Shown: positions 24,911-34,209, numbered from the stretch's first letter. The stretch: DNA of 64,000 nucleotides from JANQPA01 sp964548175 (GCA_964548175.1 CAZJQS010000002.1:62001-126000), one strand, 5' to 3'. Made by a program: numbers and translations. Notes: a model not told the origin generated them from the letters alone.

Positions 24911-27412
24911 ATGTCATCGAATCAAAGAATTATTCCCATTAACATTACCGATGAGATGAAATCGGCTTATATCGATTATTCAATGTCGGTTATTGTCTCG
25001 CGTGCTTTACCGGACGTACGAGACGGGCTCAAGCCTGTACATCGGCGAGTGCTTTACGGGATGCATGAATTAGGCCTTAATTACAACAAGCCCTTCAAAA
25101 AATCCGCACGTATTGTGGGGGAAGTACTGGGGAAATTCCATCCCCACGGCGATTCATCCGTTTATGACACCATGGTCCGGATGGCCCAACCCTGGTCAAT
25201 GAGGTATCCTCTTGTGGATAAACAGGGTAACTTCGGATCCATCGATGGGGATAGTCCTGCAGCCATGCGTTATACCGAGGCCCGGCTGATGAAAATCAGT
25301 GAAGAAATGCTGGCGGATATAAAAAAGGAAACCGTAGATTTTGCACTGAATTTTGACGATTCCCTGGAGGAGCCTACTGTCCTGCCTACCCGAATACCTA
25401 ACTTGCTGATCAACGGCGCCAGCGGCATTGCCGTTGGGATGGCCACCAACATGCTGCCCCACAATCTTTCCGAGGTGGTAAACGGCATCAAGGCGATGGT
25501 CGATGATCCGGACATTACGGTCGAGGAGTTAATGCAATACATCAAAGCTCCTGACTTTCCCACGGGCGGCATCATCTACGGCATTTCCGGCGTAAAAGAA
25601 GCCTTTAGAACAGGCCGCGGCCGGGTCGTTGTTCGCGGCCGAGCAATAATAGAACAGACCCCCTCCGGCAGGGAGGTGATCATTATCAGGGAGATTCCTT
25701 ATCAGGTTAACAAATCAACCCTGGTAGCCAAGATCGCTGAGCTGATGGTGGATAAAAAGATCCCCGGCATCAGTGACGTAAGAGACGAATCCGATCGCAA
25801 CGGGATGCGCATCGTAGTGGAAGTCAGAAAGGATTCAATGGCGCAGATCGTATTGAGCCAGCTCTATAAATATACCGCCTTGCAAAGCTCCTTTGGGGTC
25901 AATAACGTAGCGCTGGTCAACGGAAGGCCAAAGCTGCTTAGCCTGAAAGAGATTATCGGGCATTTCATTCAATTCAGACTCGAGGTCATCGTCAGACGCA
26001 CGCGATACGATCTTCGCAAGGCAGAAGAAAGAGCCCACATTCTGGAAGGATTGCTCATCGCCCTGGATCACCTGGATGAGGTCATTAGCTTGATCCGGTC
26101 TTCTAAAACAGTGGAAGAGGCCAGAACTGGGCTGATGGAAAGATTCGAGCTCTCAGAACTGCAATCCAGGGCGATCCTGGATATGAGACTTCAGAAGCTG
26201 ACCGGCTTGGAACGCGAAAAGATCAAGGAAGAATACGAAGAGATCAAAAAGTTGATCGACCGCCTGCGGGCTATCCTGGAAAGCGAGGCCTTGCAAAGAG
26301 AGATCATCAAGGAAGAACTGACCGAGATCAAAGAAAATTATGGTGATGAACGCCGTACGGAAATTACCGCAGCGGACGGAGAGATCAGCATAGAAGATAT
26401 GATCAAGGACGAAGAGGTGGTCATCACCATCTCTCACCTGGGATACATCAAAAGAACGCCAATAACGGAATACCGCACCCAGGGACGCGGAGGAAGAGGC
26501 TCGAAGGGCAGCAAGACCAGGGATACCGATTTCATCGAACATCTGTTCATCGCCACTAACCACAACTACCTGTTGTTGTTTACTGAACAGGGCAGATGCC
26601 ATTGGCTCAGGGTCTATGAGATCCCGGAAGCCGCAAAAACCGCCGGAGGAAGGGTCATCCAGAATATTCTTGAAATATCCAAGGACGATAAGATCAAGGC
26701 CTATATTAAAATCAAAGACCTGACGGATGAGGATTTCCTCAATAATCATTATATCATTTTCTGCACCCGCCAGGGAATGGTGAAAAAGACGGCCGTTGAG
26801 GCGTTCTCCCGTCCCAGAAGCAATGGCATTAACGCCATTACCATTAATGAAGGTGACCAATTGCTGGAAGCACGTCTAAGTAGTGGAGAAAGCGAAATAT
26901 TTCTGGCCGCCAGAAATGGTAACGCCATCCGCTTTAATGAAAATACCGTACGTCCAATGGGACGTACTGCAGCCGGTGTCAAAGGCATCACACTGAACGG
27001 GATCGAGAACGATGCCGTAGTCGGAATGGTGACCATCAAACCGGAAGATCAACAAGACTCCACCATCCTGGTCGTTTCTGAAAAAGGCTACGGAAAACGT
27101 TCGCCTATTGAGGAGTATCGCTTGACCAACCGGGGTGGAAAAGGGGTTAAAACCCTGCAGGTGACGGCTAAAAATGGCCCCGTAGTGGCCATAAAATCCG
27201 TTCGAGAAACCGATGACCTGATGGTCACCACCAGACAGGGTATCGTTATCCGGATATCTGTTAACGATGTTTCCATCCAAGGTAGAGCCACTCAAGGCGT
27301 CAGAATTATCCGGCTGGATGGTGATGAGATCGCCGATGTAACCGTAATCGTGGATAACGGAGAGGAAGATGAAATTATGAAGGATCCGGAGAGTGACCAA
27401 AATCACTCTTAA
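24911..27412 (+). CDS. gyrA: DNA gyrase subunit A
   Basis: The breakage-reunion subunit of DNA gyrase, 833 residues. The active-site Tyr lies in AAMRYTEARL (about 120). The quinolone region reads HPHGDSSVYDTMVRMAQ, with Ser and Asp at the positions equal to E. coli Ser83 and Asp87, so no classic resistance change is present. The C-terminal domain holds the GyrA box QGRGGRGSKG (near 525) and repeating beta-pinwheel blades, which separates it from topoisomerase IV ParC. It is monocistronic with its own -7 element. The gyrB gene is not in this window. Confidence 0.97.
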   Translation: MSSNQRIIPINITDEMKSAYIDYSMSVIVSRALPDVRDGLKPVHRRVLYGMHELGLNYNKPFKKSARIVGEVLGKFHPHGDSSVYDTMVRMAQPWSMRYPLVDKQGNFGSIDGDSPAAMRYTEARLMKISEEMLADIKKETVDFALNFDDSLEEPTVLPTRIPNLLINGASGIAVGMATNMLPHNLSEVVNGIKAMVDDPDITVEELMQYIKAPDFPTGGIIYGISGVKEAFRTGRGRVVVRGRAIIEQTPSGREVIIIREIPYQVNKSTLVAKIAELMVDKKIPGISDVRDESDRNGMRIVVEVRKDSMAQIVLSQLYKYTALQSSFGVNNVALVNGRPKLLSLKEIIGHFIQFRLEVIVRRTRYDLRKAEERAHILEGLLIALDHLDEVISLIRSSKTVEEARTGLMERFELSELQSRAILDMRLQKLTGLEREKIKEEYEEIKKLIDRLRAILESEALQREIIKEELTEIKENYGDERRTEITAADGEISIEDMIKDEEVVITISHLGYIKRTPITEYRTQGRGGRGSKGSKTRDTDFIEHLFIATNHNYLLLFTEQGRCHWLRVYEIPEAAKTAGGRVIQNILEISKDDKIKAYIKIKDLTDEDFLNNHYIIFCTRQGMVKKTAVEAFSRPRSNGINAITINEGDQLLEARLSSGESEIFLAARNGNAIRFNENTVRPMGRTAAGVKGITLNGIENDAVVGMVTIKPEDQQDSTILVVSEKGYGKRSPIEEYRLTNRGGKGVKTLQVTAKNGPVVAIKSVRETDDLMVTTRQGIVIRISVNDVSIQGRATQGVRIIRLDGDEIADVTVIVDNGEEDEIMKDPESDQNHS

Positions 27413-27449
27413 GGATGTTTTAATTACGTTAAAAACAAGTTATTTTTAG

Positions 27450-27499
27450 TGATAGCAACATTTTTTATTGTAGAATGCTTACTACCTTCGTTGCTATCA
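27450..27499. other. Stem-loop between gyrA and the TPR gene
   Basis: A perfect 10-bp stem, TGATAGCAAC (27450-27459) with its complement (27490-27499), encloses 30 bases that can form a short inner stem (GTAG/CTAC). No T-run follows directly. It may end gyrA transcription or lie in the leader of the next gene. Confidence 0.4.
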
Positions 27500-27538
27500 A
27501 ACTACTTTTTTATTCTAAAACAAAAATAGCTCTGCACA

Positions 27539-28876
27539 ATGAAAAAACTGCTTCTATTTATTCCATTCATGCTAATTTTAGCTATAAATATCCAGGCTCA
27601 GGAAATGAGCAAGGATACCAAAAAAGAAATGAAACTGGCTGAACGCGCTTTGAATAGCTTCAAAGTGAACAATAGCGACACAACCAAATTGAGGGAAGCC
27701 ATCGAACAGATCGACGCTGTCATGGCTAAGCCGGATGCACAAAGTTCCGCAGAAGCGTGGTTAGCTAAAGCTGATATTTATGGCGAAGTGGTTAGCCAAT
27801 ACATCACCATTAAGCAATTGGGTATCGGAAGTACTGAAGGACTGCCAAATCCCAATGGTAAGGCCATTGCCGCCATGGAGGCTTACATGAAAGTACTCGA
27901 AATGGCTGAAAAAAGCCGCGATCAGAATAGTGCACTCGACGGCATCAGAGCTCAGCAAAACAACATGAGCCAACTGGGCGTATTCCAGTATGAATCCGGA
28001 AGTTACAATCAGGCCTTTACTTCTTTCAACGGCGTCATCAGAGCCCACGACGTACTCAAAAAAAATGGAGCGGAAAGCGCTCTGCAGGCTGAAGAGGATT
28101 ATAACCAACAGCTCTACATCACCGGCCTTGCAGCTATGCAGGCTAATATGATGCCTTCAGCAGCCGTTTATTTTGAAAAATTGTACGAAAAGAGCTTCGA
28201 TAAACCCCTGGTTTACGAAGCAATGTACAAGATCAAGTCCGAAGAAAATCCTGAAGGTGCGATTAAGTACCTGAATAAAGGTAGAGAACTGTACCCGGAT
28301 GACCTCGGATTGTTGTTCACAGAGATCAACCACTACCTGCGCACTAATCAGACCGATGTGCTGGTGGAAAAATTGCAGACCGCCATCGATAAAGAACCGG
28401 GTAACCAATCTCTTTACTTTACCCTCGGAAATGTCTACGATCAGTTCTACCAGACTGCCGTAAAAGAAGGTAATAAAGATAAAGAACAGGAGTATTACGA
28501 AAAAGCCATGGCTCAGTATGACAAAGCCCTGGAAATCGATCCTAATTACTCTGATGCCGTTTACGGTAAAGGCGCCCTCCACTATAACAAAGCCGCTAAC
28601 CTGACTCAGGAACTCCAGAAGCTGTCTGACGATTATTCTCAGGAAGGCATCAAAAAGTATGAAGCTAAAAAAGAACAGGTATTCGCCGAATTTGATAAAG
28701 CGCTCCCGTTCTTCAAAAAGTCCGAATCCATGGACCCAAATGACGTCAATACTTTGATCGCTCTGAAAGAGATCTATGCCAGAAAAGATGACCTGGAAAT
28801 GTCCAACGAATTTAAAAAACGTCTGGAAATCGTCCAGGGCGGTGGTAAGAACGAATCTTCTTACTTTAATCAGTAA
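27539..28876 (+). CDS. Exported TPR-repeat protein
   Basis: A 445-residue exported protein with signal peptide MKKLLLFIPFMLILAINIQAQ. The mature part is a chain of tetratricopeptide-like helices. The clearest are about 140-175 (GVFQYESGSYNQAFTSFNGV), 235-260 (NPEGAIKYLNKGRELYPDD), 290-340 (NQSLYFTLGNVYDQ, then YEKAMAQYDKALEIDP) and 385-430. This kind of protein is widespread in Bacteroidota and usually acts as a scaffold in the periplasm. No enzyme motif is present. It is monocistronic and ends in a strong terminator. Confidence 0.83.
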   Translation: MKKLLLFIPFMLILAINIQAQEMSKDTKKEMKLAERALNSFKVNNSDTTKLREAIEQIDAVMAKPDAQSSAEAWLAKADIYGEVVSQYITIKQLGIGSTEGLPNPNGKAIAAMEAYMKVLEMAEKSRDQNSALDGIRAQQNNMSQLGVFQYESGSYNQAFTSFNGVIRAHDVLKKNGAESALQAEEDYNQQLYITGLAAMQANMMPSAAVYFEKLYEKSFDKPLVYEAMYKIKSEENPEGAIKYLNKGRELYPDDLGLLFTEINHYLRTNQTDVLVEKLQTAIDKEPGNQSLYFTLGNVYDQFYQTAVKEGNKDKEQEYYEKAMAQYDKALEIDPNYSDAVYGKGALHYNKAANLTQELQKLSDDYSQEGIKKYEAKKEQVFAEFDKALPFFKKSESMDPNDVNTLIALKEIYARKDDLEMSNEFKKRLEIVQGGGKNESSYFNQ

Positions 28877-28891
28877 GCACTTTTATAACCA

Positions 28892-28930
28892 AAAAGAAAA
28901 GGCCCGCATCCGTTGCGGGCCTTTTCTTTT
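28892..28930 (+). terminator. Strong intrinsic terminator
   Basis: A 17-bp stem with GC core GGCCCGCA paired to TGCGGGCC, a 5-base loop and A/T-rich ends (28892-28908 with 28914-28930) follows the TPR gene by 15 bases. The A-run and T-run on either side would let it work in both directions. Confidence 0.88.
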
Positions 28931-29013
28931 TCTACTCCTAAAGCTCTATTTTTACATTCAAATTGTTGCCTGCCCCAGTAATATTTTCCTAATTAACTTA
29001 AAACCAACAATAT

Positions 29014-29901
29014 ATGAACAAAATAGCAGTAATCGGCGCCGGCGCCATGGGCAACGGCATCGCCCATGTCTTCGCCATGACCGGCCATCAGGTCTCCCTC
29101 ACCGACCTGGATCAAAAAGCTCTGGATCGGGCCCTGAGCACCATCGAAAAAAACCTGGATCGGATGATCAATAAAGAAAAGATCACCGCCACAGAAAAGG
29201 AAGCTACCCTGCAAAATATCCATACCTACACAGACATCGCCTCCGGCGTCCGGGAGGTCGAACTGGTCGTGGAAGCGGCCACCGAAAACCCGGAAGTCAA
29301 AAAGACCATCTTCAAAACGCTGGATGAAAACACCCCTGATTCGGCAATTCTAGCTACCAACACCTCTTCTATTTCCATCACCCAAATAGCTGCTGCTACC
29401 AATCGCCCCGGGCAAGTCATCGGCATGCACTTCATGAATCCGGTGCCTATCATGAAGCTGGTGGAGGTCATTCGAGGCTACGCCACCAGCGACGAGGTGA
29501 CCGACACCATCATGGAGCTGTCCCGTAAGATCGGAAAAACACCTGTGGAGGTCAACGACTATCCCGGCTTCATCTCCAACCGCATTCTGATGCCGATGAT
29601 CAATGAGGCGATTATTTCTTTGTTTGAAGGTGTAGCCGGGGTGGAAGAGATCGACACGGTGATGAAACTCGGCATGGCCCATCCCATGGGCCCCTTGCAG
29701 CTGGCTGATTTCATCGGTCTGGATGTGTGCTTGTCTATCCTGAATGTGCTGTTTGAAGGCTTCGGCAATCCCAAATATGCGCCTTGTCCGCTATTGGTCA
29801 ATATGGTGACGGCAGGCAAGCTGGGCAGAAAATCCGGAGAAGGCTTTTATGATTACAGCCATGGCGGTAAGGAGTTGGTGGTAGCAGGGAGTTTTCAATG
29901 A
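29014..29901 (+). CDS. 3-hydroxyacyl-CoA (3-hydroxybutyryl-CoA) dehydrogenase
   Basis: An NAD(P)-dependent dehydrogenase that converts 3-hydroxyacyl-CoA to 3-oxoacyl-CoA in beta-oxidation or butyrate metabolism. The 295 residues form the two family domains. The Rossmann motif GAGAMGNGIAHVFA lies at 7-20, the catalytic His in GMHFMNPVP (about 138-146) and the C-terminal domain holds NRILMPMINEAI and the GRKSGEGFYDY tail. It lacks an enoyl-CoA hydratase domain, so it is the single-function form. It converges on the methyltransferase gene with a 7-base overlap of the 3' ends. Confidence 0.93.
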   Translation: MNKIAVIGAGAMGNGIAHVFAMTGHQVSLTDLDQKALDRALSTIEKNLDRMINKEKITATEKEATLQNIHTYTDIASGVREVELVVEAATENPEVKKTIFKTLDENTPDSAILATNTSSISITQIAAATNRPGQVIGMHFMNPVPIMKLVEVIRGYATSDEVTDTIMELSRKIGKTPVEVNDYPGFISNRILMPMINEAIISLFEGVAGVEEIDTVMKLGMAHPMGPLQLADFIGLDVCLSILNVLFEGFGNPKYAPCPLLVNMVTAGKLGRKSGEGFYDYSHGGKELVVAGSFQ

Positions 29902-30686
29902 GGACGAATCAGATAATAAACACAAGTACTGACAAAATCCCTCACATAGGGCAGCGGGGCGATCAGCCCCGACTGCTTCCTGGGCTTTACATTAAACTTA
30001 TACTGGTAGATCGGATTGAACAGGTAAAGCTGTCTTATTAAGATCTCATAATTTGCTTTAGCGATGCGCTCAAATCGCTCGATGGAAATGCCCGTTTCTT
30101 TGATCTCTTCCAGGTCTTTTTTTACCGATTCCGGCTCGCCGAAGGCTTGGAGTATACCCTTATAAAGGGGCATCGGCAGGAGGTGATAATAGGGTAGTTT
30201 AGACAGCCACTTGTTGCGGCACAGCTGCTGATGACCGCCGAAGGGCATGTACCAGGGTGGAAAGGCGAAAAAGACGATGCCTCCGGGGGATAAAAAATCC
30301 AGTAGTTTTTTCATAAAAACATCCTGCCGGGGAATATGCTCGATCACATCCTTGAGGATGATCAGGTCAAAACGGTGGCCGATGTCCTTTTCCAGCTCGA
30401 TGTCGTAGATGTTCTTGTTGATGAATCGTATGAGCCCTTTTTTCATTTCCTCGGCCATAAATTGCCGGGCCAGTTCCAGGCGGCCTTCCATAAGCTCGAT
30501 GCCCACACATTGATGGCCCTGCTCGGTAAAGGCTTTGAGAACACCTGCTTCGGCACAGCCGATCTCCAATACTTTTAACGGGCCCTGCGCATTTAAAAAA
30601 GGAGCTGCGAAAGGCAGGATATAGTCTCTGGAAGTAAAGTATTGAAAATCGAAGTACCGCTTTTTATCCTTATGAAAATCGAACAT
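29895..30686 (-). CDS. Class I SAM-dependent methyltransferase
   Basis: A 263-residue soluble methyltransferase of unknown acceptor. Motif I is VLEIGCAEAGVLKAF (about 40-54), the acidic residue after strand 2 is in VGIELMEGRL (about 62-71), and motif IV is DLIILKDVIEHIP (about 106-118), matching the Methyltransf_23 group. The C-terminal 80 residues are basic and aromatic and may bind a membrane or polysaccharide. It lies 6 bases downstream of the DUF3810 gene, so the two are probably cotranscribed. Confidence 0.85.
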   Translation of the reverse strand: MFDFHKDKKRYFDFQYFTSRDYILPFAAPFLNAQGPLKVLEIGCAEAGVLKAFTEQGHQCVGIELMEGRLELARQFMAEEMKKGLIRFINKNIYDIELEKDIGHRFDLIILKDVIEHIPRQDVFMKKLLDFLSPGGIVFFAFPPWYMPFGGHQQLCRNKWLSKLPYYHLLPMPLYKGILQAFGEPESVKKDLEEIKETGISIERFERIAKANYEILIRQLYLFNPIYQYKFNVKPRKQSGLIAPLPYVRDFVSTCVYYLIRPH

Positions 30687-30692
30687 GGAACG

Positions 30693-31769
30693 TTATATTT
30701 TTTTAGCCATCCGCCACGCCCTGACCAGCATGATCACCCGGTTATAGTTTAGTACACCTTCCTCTATACCCTGAGACTTCAGGTAGGCATCATAGGCATA
30801 GGTGCGAAATCCCGGCATAATATCCGGATATTTTCGTAAAGTATCGAAAATAGCCTCAATGTCCGCTTTATTTTCATCGCTGAGCATATCGCGTATCTCT
30901 TTGTAATCATCCGGCTGATAAAGCCGGTAGTTCCGGGCCAGGGTAATCCAGTAATTGAGGTAGGCGGAATAGGCAAAAAAGGTATTCTCCGATTCGGTAC
31001 AGGCAATAAAGGACAAAAAACTACAAGTGCCTTCGTCGCCAAAACCATAACCGTGGGCCAACTCATGGGCGAGAGTGTAGGGTTGATCCAGCAAGTGAAG
31101 GCCTGCATCAATGTGCCCTTCACCGGTAAAAGGAAAATACAGACCGGCTGAACTGAATCTGAGAAAAACCCCCCTGGGATATAACCAGCGGCCGCGCACC
31201 CGGCCAGTGGTGGGAAAACCCCTTAGGTCGAGCCATTGTTCCAGGGATGCACGCAGTTGCCTTTCCGTATTTTTCGGCAACGCCAGCTCGTCCGGGTTTT
31301 CGCCGTAATGCATCGACAACTCTTCCCTCAGATCAACCAGTTTTTCGCTGACCCACTTTAATTCAGCCCGCAGCTCTTTAGCCGCTACCGGCTGTACGTT
31401 CAGGCTTAATTGCTCTTCCACCGGAATGCGAGCGTAATTGTAGCCCCAAAGGAAAAAGAAAAAGAATAATCCCCCTCCGCTAAAAGCCAGTATAGAAGCA
31501 CCCGAAGAAATGAGCTTTTGGGATAAAGGCCGTTTTAACCTGAATAGTTGCCTTACACTAACAATCAACCAAATAAATAATAAAAAAATAAACAAATAAA
31601 TCAGCGGGATCGGCAGCCAGGCCAGTAAGTAGTCGATCGTCCAACGGACAAAGAGGAAGATCCCACGACTGTAAATCTGTTCAGTGAGTTCGGGAAAATG
31701 GCCGAATAAGCTCCTCAGGAGCAAAGCGAAAACACCCAGGCCTATCCAGATCAATTTGCTTTTCGTCAT
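30693..31769 (-). CDS. DUF3810 membrane protein with HExxH metal motif
   Basis: A 358-residue membrane protein with three helices near the N-terminus (about 7-22, 47-70 and 90-110). The large C-terminal part carries HELAHGYGFGDEG, with the HExxH motif at 235-239 and Glu246 or Glu259 as a possible third zinc ligand, as in gluzincin peptidases. This is the DUF3810 family, common in Bacteroidota; I know of no shown activity. A membrane-bound metallopeptidase is the obvious reading but remains inference. It heads a two-gene unit with the methyltransferase. Confidence 0.82.
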   Translation of the reverse strand: MTKSKLIWIGLGVFALLLRSLFGHFPELTEQIYSRGIFLFVRWTIDYLLAWLPIPLIYLFIFLLFIWLIVSVRQLFRLKRPLSQKLISSGASILAFSGGGLFFFFFLWGYNYARIPVEEQLSLNVQPVAAKELRAELKWVSEKLVDLREELSMHYGENPDELALPKNTERQLRASLEQWLDLRGFPTTGRVRGRWLYPRGVFLRFSSAGLYFPFTGEGHIDAGLHLLDQPYTLAHELAHGYGFGDEGTCSFLSFIACTESENTFFAYSAYLNYWITLARNYRLYQPDDYKEIRDMLSDENKADIEAIFDTLRKYPDIMPGFRTYAYDAYLKSQGIEEGVLNYNRVIMLVRAWRMAKKI

Positions 31770-31856
31770 TGTATTGGGCTAAAAATATAATGAACTGTGT
31801 TTCTGGAAAAAGAATTATATTTTCAGCGTCATTTTTTCATCAAATCACTCGATAGA

Positions 31857-31936
31857 TGTCCCAATCGGGACAATTCATTCAGATGAATTGATTACTTTTA
31901 CAACTTCAAATGGGAAAATGTTGTTTCCCTTTTGAA
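31857..31936 (+). promoter_or_regulatory. Three consecutive hairpins ahead of trxA
   Basis: Within 80 bases lie three stem-loops: TGTCCC/GGGACA (31857-31872, loop 4), AATTCAT/ATGAATT (31872-31889, loop 4) and a 13-bp stem with one mismatch (31905-31917 with 31924-31936, loop 6). They end 34 bases before the trxA ATG. They would form a structured leader if transcription starts near the TATATTTTC at about 31817. It matches no riboswitch class I recognise. Confidence 0.45.
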
Positions 31937-31970
31937 AAATTATTCGATCACATAACCAAAATATTAAGCA

Positions 31971-32288
31971 ATGGCATTTGAATTCACAGATGCGAACTTC
32001 CAGGAAACGGCTCTGGATGATCCGGGAGTAAAAGTTATCGATTTCTGGGCGGAATGGTGCGGCCCGTGCCGGATGATCGCTCCAATCATCGAAGAATTGT
32101 CGAAAGAATATAAAGATAAAGCCTTAATCGGCAAAGTGAATGTGGACGATAATCCTGAGGTGGCCATGAAATACGGTATCCGCAGCATTCCTACCATTCT
32201 CATCCTGAAAAATGGAGAAGTAGTGGAGAAACACGTAGGAACAACCACTAAGTCCGTACTGGCTGAAAAAATTGAAGCGTACCTTTAA
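31971..32288 (+). CDS. trxA: Thioredoxin
   Basis: A classic cytoplasmic thioredoxin of 105 residues. The active site is WAEWCGPCRM (Cys at about 31 and 34), with the cis-Pro in RSIPTILIL (about 75). There is no signal peptide, unlike the TlpA-like proteins elsewhere in the window. It is monocistronic, with a three-hairpin leader before it and a clear terminator after it. Confidence 0.96.
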   Translation: MAFEFTDANFQETALDDPGVKVIDFWAEWCGPCRMIAPIIEELSKEYKDKALIGKVNVDDNPEVAMKYGIRSIPTILILKNGEVVEKHVGTTTKSVLAEKIEAYL

Positions 32289-32312
32289 ATTTTTTATAAA
32301 AAACCTTACTTT

Positions 32313-32350
32313 AAGCTCTTATTCCTAAACTATTTGGAATAAGAGCTTTT
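32313..32350 (+). terminator. Intrinsic terminator of trxA
   Basis: A perfect 13-bp stem, AAGCTCTTATTCC (32313-32325) with its complement (32336-32348), has a 10-base loop and runs into a T-rich tail. It begins 25 bases after the trxA stop. Confidence 0.88.
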
Positions 32351-32436
32351 TTATTAGGGAACTGTTGAAAAAGATATTGATCAGACTGGACAAGTATTTA
32401 GGGTGCTTTTATCATGCCCGCTAAAATAATAACATT

Positions 32437-33363
32437 ATGGATCTACTCGACAATATGCAGGTAAGGGACATCGGCAACCTGGAGTTGCTGGCCCGCCAGG
32501 TAGTGGAAGGCTTTATTATCGGGCTGCATAAAAGTCCCTTTCACGGCTTTTCTGTGGAGTTTGCCGAACACCGGCTCTACAACCAGGGAGAGTCTACCAA
32601 AAATGTGGACTGGAAAGTGTATGCCCGCACCGATAAGTTGTTCACCAAAAGATTTGAAGAAGAGACCAACCTGCGTTGTCATATGATCATCGATACCTCC
32701 TCCAGCATGTATTTCCCGGAGGTGACCAAAAAATCCAAGGAATACATTAATAAATTGCGATTCTCGGCTCTGTCTGCCGCCGCCTTGATGAACTTGTTGC
32801 AACGCCAAAGAGACGCCTTCGGTCTGAGCTTGTTCGATGAAAATGTCGAGATCCATACCCGGGCTAAAAGCAGCACCTCTCATTATCGCTTATTGCTGAC
32901 CTACCTCGATCAGGTGATCCATAATCCTGAACGCAATAAAAGCACATCTGCCGCCGAGGCCCTACACCAGATCGCTGATAGTATCCACCGCCGATCCCTG
33001 GTGATCATCTTCAGCGATATGTTCGAACAAAGCCAGGATAACGAACACCTCTTCGCCGCTCTTCAACATCTTAAGCATAATAAACATGAAGTAGTGCTCT
33101 TCCATGTAGTAGATCAGTCTAAAGAAGTGGAATTTAAATTCGACAACCGCCCTTATCTTTTCGTCGATATGGAAACGGGAGAAAAACTGAAACTCCAGCC
33201 CAACCAAGTGAAAGATCACTACGTTAAACAAATGGCCGAGTTTAAAAATGAACTTAAATTGAAATGCCTGCAATACCGCATCGATTTCGTAGAAGCGAAT
33301 ATCCACGAAGGTTTTCGACCGGTCTTGCAGGCCTATCTGGTGAAAAGAAGCCGGATGAACTGA
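32437..33363 (+). CDS. DUF58 (vWA-like) domain protein
   Basis: A 308-residue cytoplasmic protein of the DUF58 family, often found with MoxR AAA ATPases and BatA/BatB aerotolerance-type membrane proteins. It has GESTKNVDWKVYARTDKLF (about 52-70), the core DUF58 motif, and a vWA-type metal site DTSSSM (about 88-93). No MoxR gene is near, which is unusual but not rare. Its exact job is unknown; families of this kind act with an ATPase in protein-complex assembly. The PPK2 gene follows after 91 bases that contain a heptamer array. Confidence 0.86.
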   Translation: MDLLDNMQVRDIGNLELLARQVVEGFIIGLHKSPFHGFSVEFAEHRLYNQGESTKNVDWKVYARTDKLFTKRFEEETNLRCHMIIDTSSSMYFPEVTKKSKEYINKLRFSALSAAALMNLLQRQRDAFGLSLFDENVEIHTRAKSSTSHYRLLLTYLDQVIHNPERNKSTSAAEALHQIADSIHRRSLVIIFSDMFEQSQDNEHLFAALQHLKHNKHEVVLFHVVDQSKEVEFKFDNRPYLFVDMETGEKLKLQPNQVKDHYVKQMAEFKNELKLKCLQYRIDFVEANIHEGFRPVLQAYLVKRSRMN

Positions 33364-33425
33364 TACCGGATGTTGGATGGCCTCTTCCGCTGGAAGCGGA
33401 ATTGGCCTTTAGACATTTTTACCAG

Positions 33426-33453
33426 CATCCTACATCTAATGACCAACATCCAA
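33426..33453 (+). repeat. Degenerate heptamer array before the PPK2 start
   Basis: Four 7-base units (CATCCTA, CATCTAA, TGACCAA, CATCCAA) end one base before the PPK2 ATG at 33455. The units vary but keep the 7-base period seen in four other arrays in the window. Confidence 0.45.
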
Positions 33454-33454
33454 T

Positions 33455-34195
33455 ATGATTAGACTCAAAGACTACTCAACAGACGCTCTTGAGGGCCTCG
33501 ATAAAGAAGAGACCGAGGACCTGACTAAAAAGATGAGAGACGAGATCGGCGAACTGCAGGAAATCCTTTATGCTCAAAAAAAGTATAGCCTGCTGATCAT
33601 TTATCAGGGTATGGACGCCAGCGGCAAAGACGGCGCCACCAAAAAAGTGTTTGAAGAATGCCATCCTGCAGGACTGAAGGTAGCTTCGTTCAAAAAACCG
33701 ACTGATGAAGAATTCGCACATGATTTTCTGTGGCGCATCCATAAACATACTCCGGCCAAGGGGATGATCCAGATTTTTAACCGGTCTCACTACGAGGATA
33801 TTCTCATCCAGCGGGTACATGGCTGGATCAGTGAAGAACACGTCCGAAAGCGAATGAATTCCATCAATGCTTTCGAGGAATTGTTGCAATACGACGCCAA
33901 TACGACCATCTTAAAATTCTACCTGCATATTTCCTACGAACAACAACGCATCGAATTGCAGGAACGCCTGGATGAAAAAGACAAACACTGGAAACATAAC
34001 GCTAACGACTGGAAGGAAAGAGAACGCTGGGAGGAATACATGCAAGCTTATGAAGATGTGTTCAACTGGTCGGTCGTCCCATGGCATATCGTCCCCGTCG
34101 ATCAGCGCTGGTACCGGGATTATGTGGTGGCCAAAACTGTTCTTAAAGCCTTAAAGGATTTACCTTTGGAGTATCCACCCTTGCCGAAAGGATAA
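33455..34195 (+). CDS. Polyphosphate kinase 2 family (polyphosphate:nucleotide phosphotransferase)
   Basis: A PPK2-family enzyme of 246 residues that moves phosphate between polyphosphate and nucleotides. The Walker A-like motif is GMDASGKDGATKK (about 52-64), the lid region has KKPTDEEFAHDFLWRIH (about 79-95), and Walker B is NRSHYEDILIQRVHG (about 109-123). It is the one-domain form. The class (ADP or AMP as acceptor) cannot be told from sequence alone. No exopolyphosphatase or PPK1 gene lies nearby. The next gene, an S4 RNA-binding protein, follows after 46 bases. Confidence 0.92.
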   Translation: MIRLKDYSTDALEGLDKEETEDLTKKMRDEIGELQEILYAQKKYSLLIIYQGMDASGKDGATKKVFEECHPAGLKVASFKKPTDEEFAHDFLWRIHKHTPAKGMIQIFNRSHYEDILIQRVHGWISEEHVRKRMNSINAFEELLQYDANTTILKFYLHISYEQQRIELQERLDEKDKHWKHNANDWKERERWEEYMQAYEDVFNWSVVPWHIVPVDQRWYRDYVVAKTVLKALKDLPLEYPPLPKG

Positions 34196-34209
34196 TTCTA
34201 AGAAGATAA

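Noticed and set aside
25129..25177. Quinolone-resistance mutation in gyrA
   Set aside because: The Ser83 and Asp87 equivalents are the sensitive-type residues.
26153..26860. 235-residue bottom-strand ORF inside gyrA
   Set aside because: gyrA is certain here, and the antisense product shows no domain or signal.
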